NCBI RefSeq assembly: GCF_923868895.1
Contig: NZ_OV350343.1
Location: 2,728,001-2,792,000, forward strand
Source: Halomonas sp. TD01
Lineage (GTDB): Bacteria > Pseudomonadota > Gammaproteobacteria > Pseudomonadales > Halomonadaceae
DNA length: 64,000 bases
Reading direction: 5' to 3'
In this document: piece after piece, positions 16,604 through 27,342 of the stretch
Layout of the letters: every line of letters starts with the position of its first letter
Numbering within the stretch: position 1 is the stretch's first letter
Notes under the pieces: generated by a model
What the model saw: the letters and a program-made list of their open reading frames with translations, nothing else
What the model was told of the DNA's origin: nothing
Database searches by the model: none
Translations under genes and position numbers: made by a program

Positions 16604-16694
16604 AGGGATACCCTTTGCATAGCATACCCAGGAGGATGTGCCGGGGTGTGTCTCTTATTTTTCACGGTAAAGCCACGTTGAAATAGAGCGAGGG

Positions 16695-16780
16695 TTAAGC
16701 AGCACGATGTTTAAGCAGTCCGTTGTTCAAGCAGCGCTAGTAAACACAACGACTAAACGGGGCTTATAAACGGGGCTTAT
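16695..16780. repeat. Decayed short tandem duplications between dctQ and dctM
   Basis: TTAAGCAG recurs at 16695, 16711 and (as TTCAAGCAG) 16726, giving 15-16 bp units. AAACGGGGCTTAT is then exactly doubled at 16755-16767 and 16768-16780. The spacer shows no gene. Confidence 0.65.
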
Positions 16781-16822
16781 AAACTTGAGCTAAGTCTAGG
16801 CTTAAACAACGCCAGGCTGTCT

Positions 16823-17365
16823 TTAATCAGCGTCGCTAATGTCGTCTCGCGGATCGTCATAGGGAATGCCAAGTAAACGCACGATGGCCCGCACTAGCTC
16901 TGCTACGCTCTGAAGAATTAGAAATCCAACGGCGATTGGAATGGTCGCTTTTATCGGCCAGAGCGGTGGACGCCAGATGCTACGGTTGGAATACTCGCCG
17001 ATTAGCCAGGAGCGGTGGGCGAATTCCACGGCCATAGTGAAAAATATGCTCAGCACCAAAATGCCTAGTGAAAACACAATCACGTCACAGAACGCTTGCG
17101 TGCGCATAGGCAGCAGGCGATAGATGACATCACTTCGCACATGGCTTTGGTGGCGGAGGGTATAGCTGCCAGCCAGGATACTCAGCGCACCGAAGAACAT
17201 CGTCGCTAGTTCGTGCCCCCACACAGTGGGGGCATTGAGTATATAGCGAGCGACTACTTCATAGAGCAGTACACCGATAATACCTAGCGTCAGCCAGGCG
17301 GTGACTCGTCCGACCCAGTCGGAAAGCCCATCCTGAAAACGTAGATATCGGCTGATCTTACTCAC
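16823..17365 (-). CDS. dctQ: TRAP transporter small permease (DctQ family)
   Basis: A 180-residue membrane protein with four hydrophobic segments. It has the family pattern near the second segment (VARYILNAPTVWGHELATMFFGALSILAGS) followed by SHVRSDVIYRLL. It couples the periplasmic binding protein to the large permease. Its start overlaps the end of the dctP gene (17358) by eight bases, so the two are translated together. The C-terminal tail is acidic (DDPRDDISDAD). Confidence 0.9.
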   Translation of the reverse strand: MSKISRYLRFQDGLSDWVGRVTAWLTLGIIGVLLYEVVARYILNAPTVWGHELATMFFGALSILAGSYTLRHQSHVRSDVIYRLLPMRTQAFCDVIVFSLGILVLSIFFTMAVEFAHRSWLIGEYSNRSIWRPPLWPIKATIPIAVGFLILQSVAELVRAIVRLLGIPYDDPRDDISDAD

Positions 17366-18377
17366 TCAGTCGTCCTTGCGCTTTGGCGTTGTTGATTAAG
17401 ATTTCAACGGCTTTTGCGTTTCGCTCAGAGCGGGCTGCCTCTTCTTCCCAAATTGGCAAGGATGCTTCGGCTAGACGTTGCGAGTCTTCTTCCGGCAGCG
17501 TGGCGAATTCAAACAGCTCACCTTCATCGATGATGCGTTGGTTGCCTTCTTCAAGCCAGTTGTGAACGTCGTCCAGATACTGAGCCAATTCATCTACCAA
17601 AATTTGCTGCTGTTCTTCGCTCATACGTTCCCAGGAGTTGGGATTGATGAACGCGTTTTCTGTCCAGCCTGGGTTGAGTAAGTTGATATCGGTGTAGTAC
17701 CCCGCCACTTCATTAATTCGCAGCTGTTCGTACTCTACAGGGCCACCGTAAACGGCTCCGTCAATAACGCCAGTCGAGAGTGCTACGTAGAGCTCTTCAC
17801 CGGGAATAAAGGCCGTTGGGATATCGAATTTTTCCAGCACCGTTGCAATGGAGCTGGTTGCGCGGATGCGCATGCTGGATAGATCTTCCAGACTAGTGAC
17901 AGGCTCTCGGGTGACTAAGCCATAATCGCTACCAAAGCCACGGCCAATCAGTTTGACGCCTTGTTCTGCGTAAGCTTCAGCGATGAGTTCATCAAGACCT
18001 TGATTGGCAAATATGTCACGAGCTTCTTCAACGTTTACCCAAGCTCCAGGGAGACCCCCTTCGATAGTGCCGATGCCAACGGTGCCAGGCCAATAGCTAC
18101 CAACACCGTGGCCGATATCGATGCTCCCACGGGCTACGGCTTCGACAAACTGATCGCTGCTAACCAGCTCGCCACCACGGAAGAATTGTATGTTGATGGT
18201 GCCATCACTTGCTTCACTTACCCGGTCCCGCAAGTCAGCTGCTATATGATCAACTTCGGTGCCATAAAACGTATGCATGCGTAAACGAACAGTATCTGCA
18301 TAGAGCGCTTGGCTAGCCATGATGGAAGCGGCGATGGAGGTCGCAAGAGCGCATTTCACGGATGTTGAGAGCTTCAT
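17358..18377 (-). CDS. dctP: TRAP transporter periplasmic binding protein (DctP family)
   Basis: A 339-residue exported protein that captures the TRAP substrate. A signal peptide of about 27 residues (ending ALYA) is followed by the DctP fold: LRMHTFYGTEVDHIAADLRD, SIDIGHGVGSYWPGT and the substrate-carboxylate-binding arginine region LSSMRIRATSSIATVLEKF. GALYVALSTGVIDGAVYGG-like sequence (LYVALSTGVIDGAVYGGPVEY) is also typical. It is the first gene of the P-Q-M unit; its promoter must lie in the 550-bp spacer shared with the divergent racemase. The neighbouring periplasmic racemase and GABA genes hint at an amino-acid-like or organic acid substrate, but that is guesswork. Confidence 0.9.
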   Translation of the reverse strand: MKLSTSVKCALATSIAASIMASQALYADTVRLRMHTFYGTEVDHIAADLRDRVSEASDGTINIQFFRGGELVSSDQFVEAVARGSIDIGHGVGSYWPGTVGIGTIEGGLPGAWVNVEEARDIFANQGLDELIAEAYAEQGVKLIGRGFGSDYGLVTREPVTSLEDLSSMRIRATSSIATVLEKFDIPTAFIPGEELYVALSTGVIDGAVYGGPVEYEQLRINEVAGYYTDINLLNPGWTENAFINPNSWERMSEEQQQILVDELAQYLDDVHNWLEEGNQRIIDEGELFEFATLPEEDSQRLAEASLPIWEEEAARSERNAKAVEILINNAKAQGRLSE

Positions 18378-18924
18378 AAAACCTCTTTGTTGGTAGCGTT
18401 TAGAGTTATAGAGGGCATCAATGTTTCTATTTCGAAACGATGTTGCACCTCCAGTTTAATCACACGCGCGGTGGTCATGCCATAAAAAATTTCTATAAAA
18501 TCGTCTAACATCAACATTTTTACGATACGTTGATTAACAGTTAACCAGGTATTATTCGTGTCGCGACATGATTTTTAATATTTTTTTCAAAGAGTTAGTG
18601 TTTTAAAAAGCAAGTATTGTTGGCCAAGCTCATGCTCGAAACGTTGATAAAAGGTGTAGCCAACCACTCGTTGAGTCTGTTATTGGCCAAATCTTAGGTT
18701 AGACGGCACTTGAGATGGCGCTTGAGACGTCACTTGATGCATGGTTAAAGTAATCTTAGCTTAAGTATTTGGAAGCACGCTAGAGAAGGGGACTTGCGTC
18801 AGTTTATTGCGTCCTAGTACTGCTTTTTTTAATAAACGCGGCACGCGCTATCGTTAAGAATTGTTAGGGCAGGTTAGTGTGAGCAGTGGGTTTTTAACAA
18901 TGAAAACTAATCAAGGATTTGATA
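18378..18924. other. Long divergent spacer between dctP and the racemase
   Basis: No gene was found in these 547 bp. Three 12-bp tandem units (ACGGCACTTGAG, ATGGCGCTTGAG, ACGTCACTTGAT) lie at 18703-18738. The stretch must hold the promoters of both divergent genes; TTTTTTTAATAA-type AT-rich segments near 18480-18600 are candidates, with no site clear enough to name. Confidence 0.45.
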
Positions 18925-20178
18925 ATGAAATATCCACTAACCCTGTTAGCTGCCGCTGTTGCTGCCACCGTTACCACTACAAGCTATGCGGCGCCGTTGC
19001 TTAGCGACCAGGCATTGCTGGTTGATAGCCCTGAGCACTTGAGTGCCAATGCCTGGGTGGAAATCTCGCAATCGGCTTTTGAAGGGAACGTTCGTGGTGT
19101 TCAGGAACTGCTGGGCGAAGAAGCGGACCTTTGCGCCATTATGAAGGCCGATGCTTATGGTCATGGCATTGCTAATTTAATGCCTTCCGTGATCGCGTTA
19201 GGCATTCCTTGTATTGGTGTGGCAAGTAATGAAGAAGCCCGCGTTGTTAGGGCGGCTGGCTTCGATGGACGTTTAATGCGCGTCCGTAGTGCGACACCTG
19301 AAGAGGTGCGCGGCGCATTCGATTACGACATGGAAGAGCTGTTCGGGGATATAACAGCCGCGCGCCAAGCGGCCAGCGATGCGGCTGAGGCAGGAGTGAC
19401 ACTGCGCTATCATTTAGGCCTGAATGCGGGCGGCATGGGGCGTAATGGTATGGCGCTTGATAGTGAAGCAGGTCGCCAGGAAGCCTTAGAGCTGCAAGGC
19501 TTAGCATCGTTGGAATTGGTGGGCATCATGACCCACTTTGCCTTTGAGGATGAGGACTTTGTCCGCCAAGGGTTGGAAGTATTTCACGAGCAAAGTGATT
19601 GGTTAATCGAGACCGCAAACCTGGACCGTGATGGGTTAATTCTTCATGCCGCCAACTCGTTTGCCACCATGGAAGTGCCTGAAGCACGCCTTGATATGGT
19701 GCGTCCGGGTGGCTTGCTCTATGGAGATCTACCCCATTATGAGCAGTTCAAGCCAGTAATGTCGTTTCGCACGCGGGTAGCGTCTGTCAACGATTACGCG
19801 CAAGGCAGCGGGGTTGGTTACGATAACGTGAGGGTGTTGGAGCGCGATAGCTTATTGGCGAATTTGCCAGTTGGTTATTCTGATGGCTATCGGCGTGTTT
19901 TCACAGACGCCGCCTTTGTTCTGGTCAACGGTGAGCGAGTACCGGTCATGGGTAAAGTGTCAATGAACACGACCATGGTCGATGTTACGGATGTGGAGGG
20001 AGTTGCGCCGGGTGATGAAGTGGTGCTTTACGGGCTCCAGGGCGAGGAGCGAATCACGATTGGTGAACTTGAAGACCTCAATGGTGCGTTACTCGCCGAC
20101 CTTTATACGGTATGGGGAAACTCCAACCCGAAGGTGTTGCGTCCAAGTGATAGCGATATGAATAGCAATAACGAGTAA
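18925..20178 (+). CDS. Periplasmic broad-specificity amino-acid racemase (alanine racemase fold)
   Basis: A 417-residue PLP enzyme that interconverts L- and D-amino acids. A signal peptide of about 23 residues (ending SYA) sends it to the periplasm, which separates it from cytosolic Alr/DadX and fits the Bsr group of Vibrio and Pseudomonas. The PLP lysine is K74 in CAIMKADAYGHG; the second catalytic base is Y299 in GVGYDNVRV. The C-terminal beta domain has GKVSMNTTMVDVTD and ends LADLYTVWGNSNPKVLR. The start ATG 18925 has AAGGA eight bases upstream; the open frame from TTG 18919 is less likely. A strong hairpin terminator follows. Released D-amino acids may affect cell wall or signalling; this is family knowledge, not shown here. 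Confidence 0.88.
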   Translation: MKYPLTLLAAAVAATVTTTSYAAPLLSDQALLVDSPEHLSANAWVEISQSAFEGNVRGVQELLGEEADLCAIMKADAYGHGIANLMPSVIALGIPCIGVASNEEARVVRAAGFDGRLMRVRSATPEEVRGAFDYDMEELFGDITAARQAASDAAEAGVTLRYHLGLNAGGMGRNGMALDSEAGRQEALELQGLASLELVGIMTHFAFEDEDFVRQGLEVFHEQSDWLIETANLDRDGLILHAANSFATMEVPEARLDMVRPGGLLYGDLPHYEQFKPVMSFRTRVASVNDYAQGSGVGYDNVRVLERDSLLANLPVGYSDGYRRVFTDAAFVLVNGERVPVMGKVSMNTTMVDVTDVEGVAPGDEVVLYGLQGEERITIGELEDLNGALLADLYTVWGNSNPKVLRPSDSDMNSNNE

Positions 20179-20220
20179 TTACCGCTAATAAAGACAGTGA
20201 TGTACTAGCGTTTATTGACG

Positions 20221-20252
20221 AAACTACCCCGCTCATTCGAGCGGGGTAGTTT
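20221..20252. terminator. Terminator hairpin after the racemase gene
   Basis: A perfect 14-bp stem (AAACTACCCCGCTC / GAGCGGGGTAGTTT) with a 4-base loop, followed by GGTTTT on the plus strand. It may also end the convergent hut transcript, which stops coding at 20297. Confidence 0.85.
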
Positions 20253-20296
20253 GGTTTTGGGGGAAAGTCATTGCTGTAAAAATATGGGGTTGCGCG

Positions 20297-21643
20297 TCAT
20301 AGGATCATGGCGGCTATCCACCCAAAGGCAATCAGCGGGATGTTGTAGTGCAAGAAGGTCGGTACAACGCTGTCCCAGATATGGTCGTGCTGGCCGTCAG
20401 CATTGAGACCGGCGGTCGGGCCAAGCGTCGAATCGGAGGCGGGTGAGCCTGCATCGCCCAAGGCGGCCGCGGTACCTACCAGCGCGACGGTGGCCAGCGG
20501 TGAAAAGCCAAAATTCAGCGCAAGCGGTACGTAAAGTGAGGCGATGATGGGAATCGTCGAGAAAGAAGAGCCGATACCCATGGTAATGAAAAGGCCCACA
20601 AGCAGCATAATTAGCGCTGCCAAGCCTTTGTTATCACCAATTATTTCTGTGGAGCTGCTTACTAGCGCTTCAACCTCTCCACTGGCCTGCATCACACTGG
20701 CAAATCCCGCTGCGGTAATCATAATGAACCCGACCAGGGCCATCATGCGCATACCTTCGGTAAAAATGCCGTCCTGTTCGTGCCAGCGGAAAACGCCACT
20801 TAGTGAAAGCAGAGCAAAGCCAAAGATACCACCCAGCACCATCGAACCGGTGTAGAGCTGAACGACCACGGTTCCAACCAGTGCTATCGCCAGCACGGCT
20901 TTTTGCCAACCTTTCAAATGCTGGGCTGCTTCTGCTGGGGTTTCATTACCCTTGGCAAGGTCGCGGTCTTGGTAGTTACGCCCTTTGCGATAGCTAAACA
21001 ATACCGCTACGGCCAGGCCTAATGCCATGCCTCCAATAGGTATCACCATCGCCATGGGCACCATCTGGCGGGTGATTTCCAATCCAAATTCGGCACCGCT
21101 TTCATTCAGGTTGGTGAGCAAAATGTCGTTCAGAAAGATAGCGCCGAAGCCCACTGGTAACAGCATATAGGGGGCAGTAATACCGAAGGTAATTACGCAG
21201 GCCACCAGGCGGCGGTCGAGCTGAAGGTGGTTCATCAGTTTCAGTAACGGTGGTACCAGCACAGGAATGAAGGCAATGTGAACCGGAATAAGGTTCTGAG
21301 AACTGACCGCCGCGGCTAGCAAGGCGGCTAGTAAGGTATAGGTCACCATGCGGCGGCTGCTGCCGGAATCATCCACATGAAAACGCGCAATGGCACGGTT
21401 TGCCATTACTTCGGTGATGCCTGAACGTGAGAGTGCGACGGCGAAAGCGCCCAGCACGGCATAGGCCAGTGCCACCGTGGCACCGTTGCCAAGGCCGTCG
21501 TTAAAGGCATCAAGGATGGCATTGACGGGCATGCCTGCATAAAGCCCACCGACCAATGTAGCGACGATTAAGGCAAAGACAACGGAAACGCGAGCCAAGC
21601 TGAGGCTGACCATCACTAAAATGGCCAAAACGATAGCATTCAT
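20297..21643 (-). CDS. NhaC/YuiF-type transporter, probable histidine uptake carrier
   Basis: A 448-residue protein with about 11 hydrophobic segments of the ion transporter superfamily, often labelled Na+/H+ antiporter (YuiF type). Visible landmarks include the start ILVMVSLSLARVSVVFALIV, SQNLIPVHIAFIPVLVPPLL and FSTIPIIASLYVPLAL with GTAAALGDAGSPASDSTLGPT near the end. It is the last gene of the hut operon, 123 bp after hutH, and relatives in hut clusters are thought to import histidine, so I favour that role over plain sodium/proton exchange. Biochemical proof for this subfamily is limited. The spacer before it contains three decayed 16-bp repeats (21665-21712). Confidence 0.75.
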   Translation of the reverse strand: MNAIVLAILVMVSLSLARVSVVFALIVATLVGGLYAGMPVNAILDAFNDGLGNGATVALAYAVLGAFAVALSRSGITEVMANRAIARFHVDDSGSSRRMVTYTLLAALLAAAVSSQNLIPVHIAFIPVLVPPLLKLMNHLQLDRRLVACVITFGITAPYMLLPVGFGAIFLNDILLTNLNESGAEFGLEITRQMVPMAMVIPIGGMALGLAVAVLFSYRKGRNYQDRDLAKGNETPAEAAQHLKGWQKAVLAIALVGTVVVQLYTGSMVLGGIFGFALLSLSGVFRWHEQDGIFTEGMRMMALVGFIMITAAGFASVMQASGEVEALVSSSTEIIGDNKGLAALIMLLVGLFITMGIGSSFSTIPIIASLYVPLALNFGFSPLATVALVGTAAALGDAGSPASDSTLGPTAGLNADGQHDHIWDSVVPTFLHYNIPLIAFGWIAAMIL

Positions 21644-21664
21644 GAATAGCTACTCTTGTCGTTA

Positions 21665-21712
21665 GAATTGGATTTAGCTGGAATTAGATTTAGCTTTAAT
21701 TGGGCTTAGTTG
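21665..21712. repeat. Decayed 16-bp tandem repeat upstream of the hut transporter gene
   Basis: Three 16-bp units, GAATTGGATTTAGCTG, GAATTAGATTTAGCTT and TAATTGGGCTTAGTTG, lie head to tail in the hutH-transporter spacer. The function is unknown. Confidence 0.65.
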
Positions 21713-21766
21713 AGATTGAATGCAGTGGAACCCCGCAGCCTGTTGCTGCGGGATAGAAAAAGCCGC

Positions 21767-23302
21767 TTAGTGCTGGCTTGGTAGGGTGCCAGGCCGAAGC
21801 AGGTGGCTTAGTGTTCTGGCGGCTAATAGGTCGCTGGCTGCTTCAATGTCTGGGGCAAAGAAGCGATCCTGGTCGTAATGGGTAACATGCTTACGCAGCA
21901 ACTGTTTGGCTTGTTCCAGTGGCTCGGTGGTGTTTAAACCGTGGCGCATATCGAGCCCTTGGCAAGCACTTAGCCATTCGATCGCGAGAATGCCACGCAC
22001 GTTATCGGCCATTTCCCATAACCGCTTGCCCGCCGCCGGTGCCATGGAAACGTGATCTTCCTGGTTGGCTGAGGTGGGCAGGCTGTCTACGCTATGCGGA
22101 TGCGCCAACGCTTTGTTTTCGCTGGCCAGGGCGGCTGCTGTGACTTGGGCAATCATAAACCCGGAGTTGACGCCGCCTTTTTCGACCAGGAAGGGCGGCA
22201 GCTGGGACATGTGCTTGTCCATCATCAAGGAGATGCGTCGTTCCGCCAGCGAACCGATTTCAGCGATGGCAAGCGCCAGGTTGTCGGCAGCCATGGCGAC
22301 CGGCTCGGCGTGGAAGTTACCACCGGAGATAATGTCGTCGGTATCTTCAAACACCAATGGGTTGTCGGATACCGCGTTGACTTCAACCGCCAGTATGTCG
22401 GCAACATGGCGAATTTGAGTCAGTGCTGCCCCCATTACCTGCGGCTGACAGCGCAGGGAGTAAGGATCCTGCACTCTATCGCAGTTGGCGTGGGAGTCGC
22501 CGATGTCGCTGGTTTCGCCGAGCAGATGCCGATAAGCCGCCGCTGCGTCGATTTGGCCGCGTTGGCCACGCACTTCATGAATGCGCGCATCGAACGGCGA
22601 GCGCGAGCCTAACGTGGCTTCAACCGTCAGGGAGCCGCAGACCGTGGCGGCGGCATACAGGTCTTCGGCATCGAACAGGCCGCGTAGCGCGTAAGCGGTT
22701 GATACCTGGGTGCCGTTGAGCAGTGCCAAGCCCTCTTTGGGAGCCAGCGCAATGGGGCTAAGACCGGCGACTTTGAGCGCTTCCTCAGCGGAGAGCCATT
22801 CGCCTTTGTATCGCGCTTTGCCTTCACCAATCAGTACCACACTCATGTGGGCCAGCGGCGCAAGATCACCGGAGGCTCCCACCGAGCCTTTTAGCGGAAT
22901 ATGCGGATACACCTCGGCGTTGATCAAGGCGATCAGCGCATCGAGGACTTCCCGGCGAATGCCGGAAAAGCCCCTCGCCAGGCTGTTAACCTTAAGCACC
23001 ATGATGAGCCGTACAAGGCTGTCATCCATCGCAGCGCCCACGCCGGTGGCATGGGAGAGCACTAGTGAACGTTGCAGCGCTTCCAGGTCTTCATCGGCGA
23101 TACGTGTTTGAGCAAGCAGCCCAAACCCAGTGTTAATGCCGTAGACCGTGCGGTTCTCGTCGACCACACGGTTGACGCAATCCACGCTTTTTTGAATGGC
23201 TTCGTCAGCACTGCTTGGCAGGCTAACCTTGACCGGTGATTGAAAGACCTGGCGCGCCTGCGCCAGTGTCATTTTGCCGGGCTGAATATCAAGGTGGGGC
23301 AT
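21767..23302 (-). CDS. hutH: Histidine ammonia-lyase
   Basis: A 511-residue enzyme turning L-histidine into trans-urocanate and ammonia, the first step of histidine use. The self-made MIO cofactor triad A143-S144-G145 lies in [14 protein letters not shown]. Other conserved sites are [11 protein letters not shown] (catalytic Tyr), the NGTQVSTAY loop and [14 protein letters not shown]. Length is normal. It lies 29 bp after hutU in the order hutI-hutG-hutU-hutH. The start ATG 23302 has AAGGAG (complement of CTCCTT at 23309) just upstream. Confidence 0.97.
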   Translation of the reverse strand: MPHLDIQPGKMTLAQARQVFQSPVKVSLPSSADEAIQKSVDCVNRVVDENRTVYGINTGFGLLAQTRIADEDLEALQRSLVLSHATGVGAAMDDSLVRLIMVLKVNSLARGFSGIRREVLDALIALINAEVYPHIPLKGSVGASGDLAPLAHMSVVLIGEGKARYKGEWLSAEEALKVAGLSPIALAPKEGLALLNGTQVSTAYALRGLFDAEDLYAAATVCGSLTVEATLGSRSPFDARIHEVRGQRGQIDAAAAYRHLLGETSDIGDSHANCDRVQDPYSLRCQPQVMGAALTQIRHVADILAVEVNAVSDNPLVFEDTDDIISGGNFHAEPVAMAADNLALAIAEIGSLAERRISLMMDKHMSQLPPFLVEKGGVNSGFMIAQVTAAALASENKALAHPHSVDSLPTSANQEDHVSMAPAAGKRLWEMADNVRGILAIEWLSACQGLDMRHGLNTTEPLEQAKQLLRKHVTHYDQDRFFAPDIEAASDLLAARTLSHLLRPGTLPSQH

Positions 23303-23331
23303 GATTCGTACTCCTTGTCGTTGTTAAATGT

Positions 23332-25011
23332 CTAGCGGTTCAGCATCGGCAAATCGAGGCCGTTTTCACGGGCAGATTCTTTAGCGATTTCGTAGCCTGC
23401 ATCGGCGTGGCGCATAACGCCAGTACCTGGGTCGTTACGCAGCACGCGGCCAAGGCGTGCGTGGGCATCATCGGTGCCGTCGGCGACAATAACCACACCC
23501 GAGTGCTGGGAGTAGCCCATGCCGACACCGCCACCGTGGTGTAGCGATACCCAAGTGGCACCACCGGCGGTGTTAAGTAGGGCATTCAACAGCGGCCAGT
23601 CGGAGACGGCGTCAGAGCCATCCATCATCGACTCGGTCTCGCGGTTGGGGCTCGCCACAGAGCCGGAATCCAGGTGGTCGCGACCGATAACCACCGGTGC
23701 TTTAAGCTCGCCGTTTTTGACCATCTCGTTAAAGGCTTGGCCAAGACGAGCGCGATCTTTCAGGCCGACCCAGCAGATACGTGCCGGAAGACCTTGGAAG
23801 CTGATGCGTTCCCGCGCCATATCCAGCCAGTTGTGCAGGTGCGGGTCGTCGGGGATCAGCTCTTTGACTTTCTGGTCGGTTTTGTAAATATCTTCTGGGT
23901 CGCCGGATAGCGCCGCCCAGCGGAACGGGCCAATTCCCTGGCAGAATAAAGGACGGATATAGGCTGGCACAAAGCCGGGGAAATCGAAGGCATTCGTCAC
24001 GCCTTCTTCTTGAGCCATCTGACGAATATTGTTGCCATAATCGAAAGTCGGCACGCCCATTTTCTGGAAGTCGAGCATGGCTTGAACATGCACTGCCATC
24101 GACTGCTTGGCGGCTTTAACGGTGGCTTGGGGTTGTGATTTACCACGGGCGACGTACTCTTCCCAGGTCCAGCCTGCCGGCAAGTAGCCGTGTAGCGGAT
24201 CGTGGGCGCTGGTTTGGTCAGTCACCATATCGGGCTTCACGCCGCGCTTGACCAGTTCAGGCAGTACATCTGCCGCGTTGGCACACAGGCCAATTGAGAT
24301 GGCTTTACCTTCGGCTGTATAGCGCTCAATCCGCGCCAGTGCATCGTCAAGATCGTCGGCTTGCTCATCCAGGTAGCGGGTGCGCAGACGGAAATCGATG
24401 CTGGTTTGCTGGCACTCGATATTCAGCGAGCAGGCACCGGCCAGGGTGGCAGCCAGCGGTTGTGCGCCACCCATGCCGCCAAGGCCAGCAGTGAGAATCC
24501 AGCGCCCCTTTAGGTTGCCGTCGAAGTGTTGGCGGCCCGCTTCAACAAAGGTTTCATAGGTGCCTTGAACAATGCCTTGAGAGCCGATGTAAATCCAGGA
24601 ACCTGCGGTCATCTGGCCATACATCATCAGACCCTTGCGATCCAGCTCATTGAAGTGTTCCCAGTTGGCCCAGGCGGGCACCAGGTTGGAGTTGGCAATG
24701 AGTACTCGCGGGGCGTCTTTATGGGTCTCAAATACACCTACCGGTTTGCCGGACTGCACCAGTAAGGTTTGCGTGTCTTCCAGTCGCTGGAGCGTCTCAA
24801 CAATTTTGTCGTAGCACTCCCAGTCACGGGCGGCGCGGCCAATGCCGCCATACACCACCAGATCTTCGGGGCGTTCAGCCACGTCAGGGTGGAGGTTGTT
24901 CATCAGCATGCGCATTGGCGCTTCGGTCAGCCAGCTTTTGCAGCTGAGTTGGCTGCCGGTGGGGGCTGCAATCTTACGGGATGCGTCGTGACGTTTATCG
25001 TTCGCTAACAT
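23332..25011 (-). CDS. hutU: Urocanate hydratase
   Basis: A 559-residue NAD+-containing enzyme that hydrates urocanate to 4-imidazolone-5-propionate, the second step of the pathway. Conserved stretches include [25 protein letters not shown] start, [39 protein letters not shown] for NAD binding, and [20 protein letters not shown] with the essential cysteine. AGAGGAG before ATG 25011 and the normal family length support this start. A 93-bp AT-rich spacer with short decayed repeats separates it from hutG. Confidence 0.97.
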   Translation of the reverse strand: MLANDKRHDASRKIAAPTGSQLSCKSWLTEAPMRMLMNNLHPDVAERPEDLVVYGGIGRAARDWECYDKIVETLQRLEDTQTLLVQSGKPVGVFETHKDAPRVLIANSNLVPAWANWEHFNELDRKGLMMYGQMTAGSWIYIGSQGIVQGTYETFVEAGRQHFDGNLKGRWILTAGLGGMGGAQPLAATLAGACSLNIECQQTSIDFRLRTRYLDEQADDLDDALARIERYTAEGKAISIGLCANAADVLPELVKRGVKPDMVTDQTSAHDPLHGYLPAGWTWEEYVARGKSQPQATVKAAKQSMAVHVQAMLDFQKMGVPTFDYGNNIRQMAQEEGVTNAFDFPGFVPAYIRPLFCQGIGPFRWAALSGDPEDIYKTDQKVKELIPDDPHLHNWLDMARERISFQGLPARICWVGLKDRARLGQAFNEMVKNGELKAPVVIGRDHLDSGSVASPNRETESMMDGSDAVSDWPLLNALLNTAGGATWVSLHHGGGVGMGYSQHSGVVIVADGTDDAHARLGRVLRNDPGTGVMRHADAGYEIAKESARENGLDLPMLNR

Positions 25012-25040
25012 GGCGAGACTCCTCTGGTGTGGCGGTTTGT

Positions 25041-25096
25041 TGTTAGTTGATTAGTTATTGGCTAGTGATGGATTGGTTATTAATTGAATAATTGAT
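25041..25096. repeat. Decayed short repeats upstream of hutU
   Basis: Variants of GTTAGTTGATTAGTTATTGG recur in the hutG-hutU spacer with a period of about 14-16 bp. Copies are degenerate, so the exact unit is uncertain. Confidence 0.4.
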
Positions 25097-25104
25097 TCAG
25101 GACG

Positions 25105-26094
25105 CTAGGTGTCGAGCGCCAACTGAAAGACAAGCCGGGCTGCCGCGCGGGCGGTACGGCTATCGATATCGTGAGCGGGATTTAGCTCGGCTAGATCGGC
25201 TAAGCGAAGCTTGCCGCTGTCGCGGATGGCTTCAATCAGCGGTTCAATCAACGCAAGTGAGACGCCCCGAGCGGCAGGGGCGCTGACCCCAGGGGCTTCC
25301 CCAGCGGGCAACACATCCAGGTCGATGGTCAGGTAGAGATGATCACAGCGCACCATGAAGCGCTCTAGGTCGCGCTGAATGCGCTCAAGGTGTGCCGCTT
25401 GAAAGTCCCGGTCTTCACGAACCATGACGCCGAGTTGTGCGGCACGGTTAAACAGGGCGCGGGTGTTGGCAGCGCGGCTTACGCCTAAGCAGGCGTAGCG
25501 AAATGGCCAGCCGCGTTGGGCGCATTGATCGGCAATCTGCGTAAAGGGGGTGCCCGAAGAACGCACGTGGGAGGGGGCGCGTAAATCGAAGTGGGCATCA
25601 AAATTGATAATGCCGATGCGCGGGGCCTTCTCACCGTTGTCAGCGAGATGCTGGGCAAGCCCCAGCCAGCTGCCGTAGGCCACCTCATGGCCACCACCCA
25701 GCACAATGGGGAAATGCTCCGCCTTAAGCAGCGCCGATACGTGATCGGCGAGGGCCTGTTGGGCTGTTTCTAAGGCATCGCCTTCGCAGCGCACATTCCC
25801 CGCATCGTAGGCTGGCCCTGTGCGGTGCCAGGCCAGCGGTGCCAACGCTTTACGCAGTGCCGAAGGGCCTTGTGCGGCGCCGGTGCGGCCCTGGTTTCTG
25901 GCAACACCTGCATCGCTTTCAAAACCTAATAAGGCACAGCCCGGCGCTGCCGTTTCACTCAACGGCTGAATTTTCTGATGCCAGCGCTCGCTGTTGGGCT
26001 CTGGATCTGTACGGCCCGCCCAGAGTGACATATCGAGGGCTGTCTCGACGGATGTACTGGTAAACGTACTGGTAGAGGCGCTGTTAATTGCCAT
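25105..26094 (-). CDS. hutG: Formimidoylglutamase
   Basis: A 329-residue ureohydrolase (arginase fold) that splits N-formimino-L-glutamate into glutamate and formamide. Manganese-binding signatures are all visible: [19 protein letters not shown] (DxHxD type) and [19 protein letters not shown] place the start at ATG 26094, with GGGAGCG upstream, overlapping the end of hutI by 11 bases; the open frame from 26202 would add 36 residues not seen in the family. The presence of this enzyme, and no HutF gene, indicates the four-step formamide-producing route. Confidence 0.94.
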   Translation of the reverse strand: MAINSASTSTFTSTSVETALDMSLWAGRTDPEPNSERWHQKIQPLSETAAPGCALLGFESDAGVARNQGRTGAAQGPSALRKALAPLAWHRTGPAYDAGNVRCEGDALETAQQALADHVSALLKAEHFPIVLGGGHEVAYGSWLGLAQHLADNGEKAPRIGIINFDAHFDLRAPSHVRSSGTPFTQIADQCAQRGWPFRYACLGVSRAANTRALFNRAAQLGVMVREDRDFQAAHLERIQRDLERFMVRCDHLYLTIDLDVLPAGEAPGVSAPAARGVSLALIEPLIEAIRDSGKLRLADLAELNPAHDIDSRTARAAARLVFQLALDT

Positions 26095-27298
26095 GGGTAA
26101 GCGCTCCCTGGAATAAACGCTGACGAAGGCGCCCAGGCTGCACGGCGTAAGCGAGCTCAGCTGGCGCATCGATATCCCATACGCAGACGTCGGCTTCTGC
26201 ACCTTCGTGGATGAGCCCTTTCCCCGCTAGCCCTAGTGCAGTTGCCCCGTGGGCCGTCATGCCTGACAACGCTTCCTGGGGTGTCAGGCGGAAAAGTGTA
26301 CAGGCCAGGTTGAGCATTAGCGTGGGCATAAATAGTGGGGAGCTGCCGGGGTTGGCGTCGGTAGCCACCGCCATTGGAACGCCAGCGTTGCGCAGGGCGG
26401 CGATAGGCGGTTGTTGCGTTTCACGTAAGGTATGGAATGCGCCGGGCAGTATGACCGCCACGCTACCTGCCTCACGCATGGCGGCGATGCCAGTGTCATC
26501 CAGGTATTCAATGTGGTCAGCAGACAGCGCACCGTGGCGAGCGGCCATGGCCGTTCCCCCCAGGTTAGAGAGCTGCTCGGCGTGGGCCTTAATGGGTAGG
26601 CCATGGGCCTTGGCGGCTTTAAACACTCGCTCGCACTGTTCCACCGAGAAGGCGATCTTTTCGCAGAAAACATCAACCGCATCGGCCAGTCCTGCGGCCA
26701 CTGCGGCGGGGATCATCTCCTGGCAGACCAAGTCGATATAGCCGTCGCTGTCATCCTTGTACTCTGGGGGAAGGGCATGAGCACCCAGCAGCGTAGTGAC
26801 TATTTTTACGGGCAGCATCTTGCCGAGGCGACGCGCGACGCGCAGCATCTTGAGTTCATCTTTGACGGTTAGCCCGTAGCCAGACTTGATCTCTACGGTG
26901 GTAACGCCGTCGGCAATCAGCGCTTCAAGACGCGGTTTAGCGAGCCTTAACAACTCATCTTCACTAGCTTCGCGCGTAGCGCGAACGGTGCTGAGAATAC
27001 CGCCGCCGCGTTTAGCGATCTCCTCATAACTAGCCCCTTCAAGCCGCGCTTCAAACTCTTCAGCGCGCGAGCCGCCAAACACAAGGTGAGTGTGGCAATC
27101 CACGAGACCTGGTGTCATCACGCCACCGCTACCCATCTCAATGCAGTTTTCGGCGAGCTGCTCGTCGAACTCACTCATGGGCGACAAGGAGATGATGTGT
27201 GCTCCCTCGGTGATAACGGCCATGCGGTCAGGCAATGTCCGCAGGCCATCGAAGACGCTGATATCGCGCCAGAGGCGACGATCCGTTGAATTCGTCAT
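26084..27298 (-). CDS. hutI: Imidazolonepropionase
   Basis: A 404-residue amidohydrolase opening the ring of 4-imidazolone-5-propionate to give N-formimino-L-glutamate, the third step. Metal-binding and active-site motifs are [18 protein letters not shown] near residue 70, [10 protein letters not shown], and [13 protein letters not shown]; these match HutI. GGAGCTCC before ATG 27298 gives a good ribosome site. It is the first gene of the minus-strand hut operon, and a HutC-type palindrome (27343-27365) lies about 50 bp upstream. Confidence 0.96.
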   Translation of the reverse strand: MTNSTDRRLWRDISVFDGLRTLPDRMAVITEGAHIISLSPMSEFDEQLAENCIEMGSGGVMTPGLVDCHTHLVFGGSRAEEFEARLEGASYEEIAKRGGGILSTVRATREASEDELLRLAKPRLEALIADGVTTVEIKSGYGLTVKDELKMLRVARRLGKMLPVKIVTTLLGAHALPPEYKDDSDGYIDLVCQEMIPAAVAAGLADAVDVFCEKIAFSVEQCERVFKAAKAHGLPIKAHAEQLSNLGGTAMAARHGALSADHIEYLDDTGIAAMREAGSVAVILPGAFHTLRETQQPPIAALRNAGVPMAVATDANPGSSPLFMPTLMLNLACTLFRLTPQEALSGMTAHGATALGLAGKGLIHEGAEADVCVWDIDAPAELAYAVQPGRLRQRLFQGALTHGN

Positions 27299-27342
27299 GA
27301 GGAGCTCCTTTCAAAGGCGACTTTCAAAAATTTATCTTCAAA

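Noticed and set aside
20297..21643. Sodium/proton antiporter role
   Set aside because: The fold allows it, but the position as last gene of the hut operon favours amino-acid uptake.
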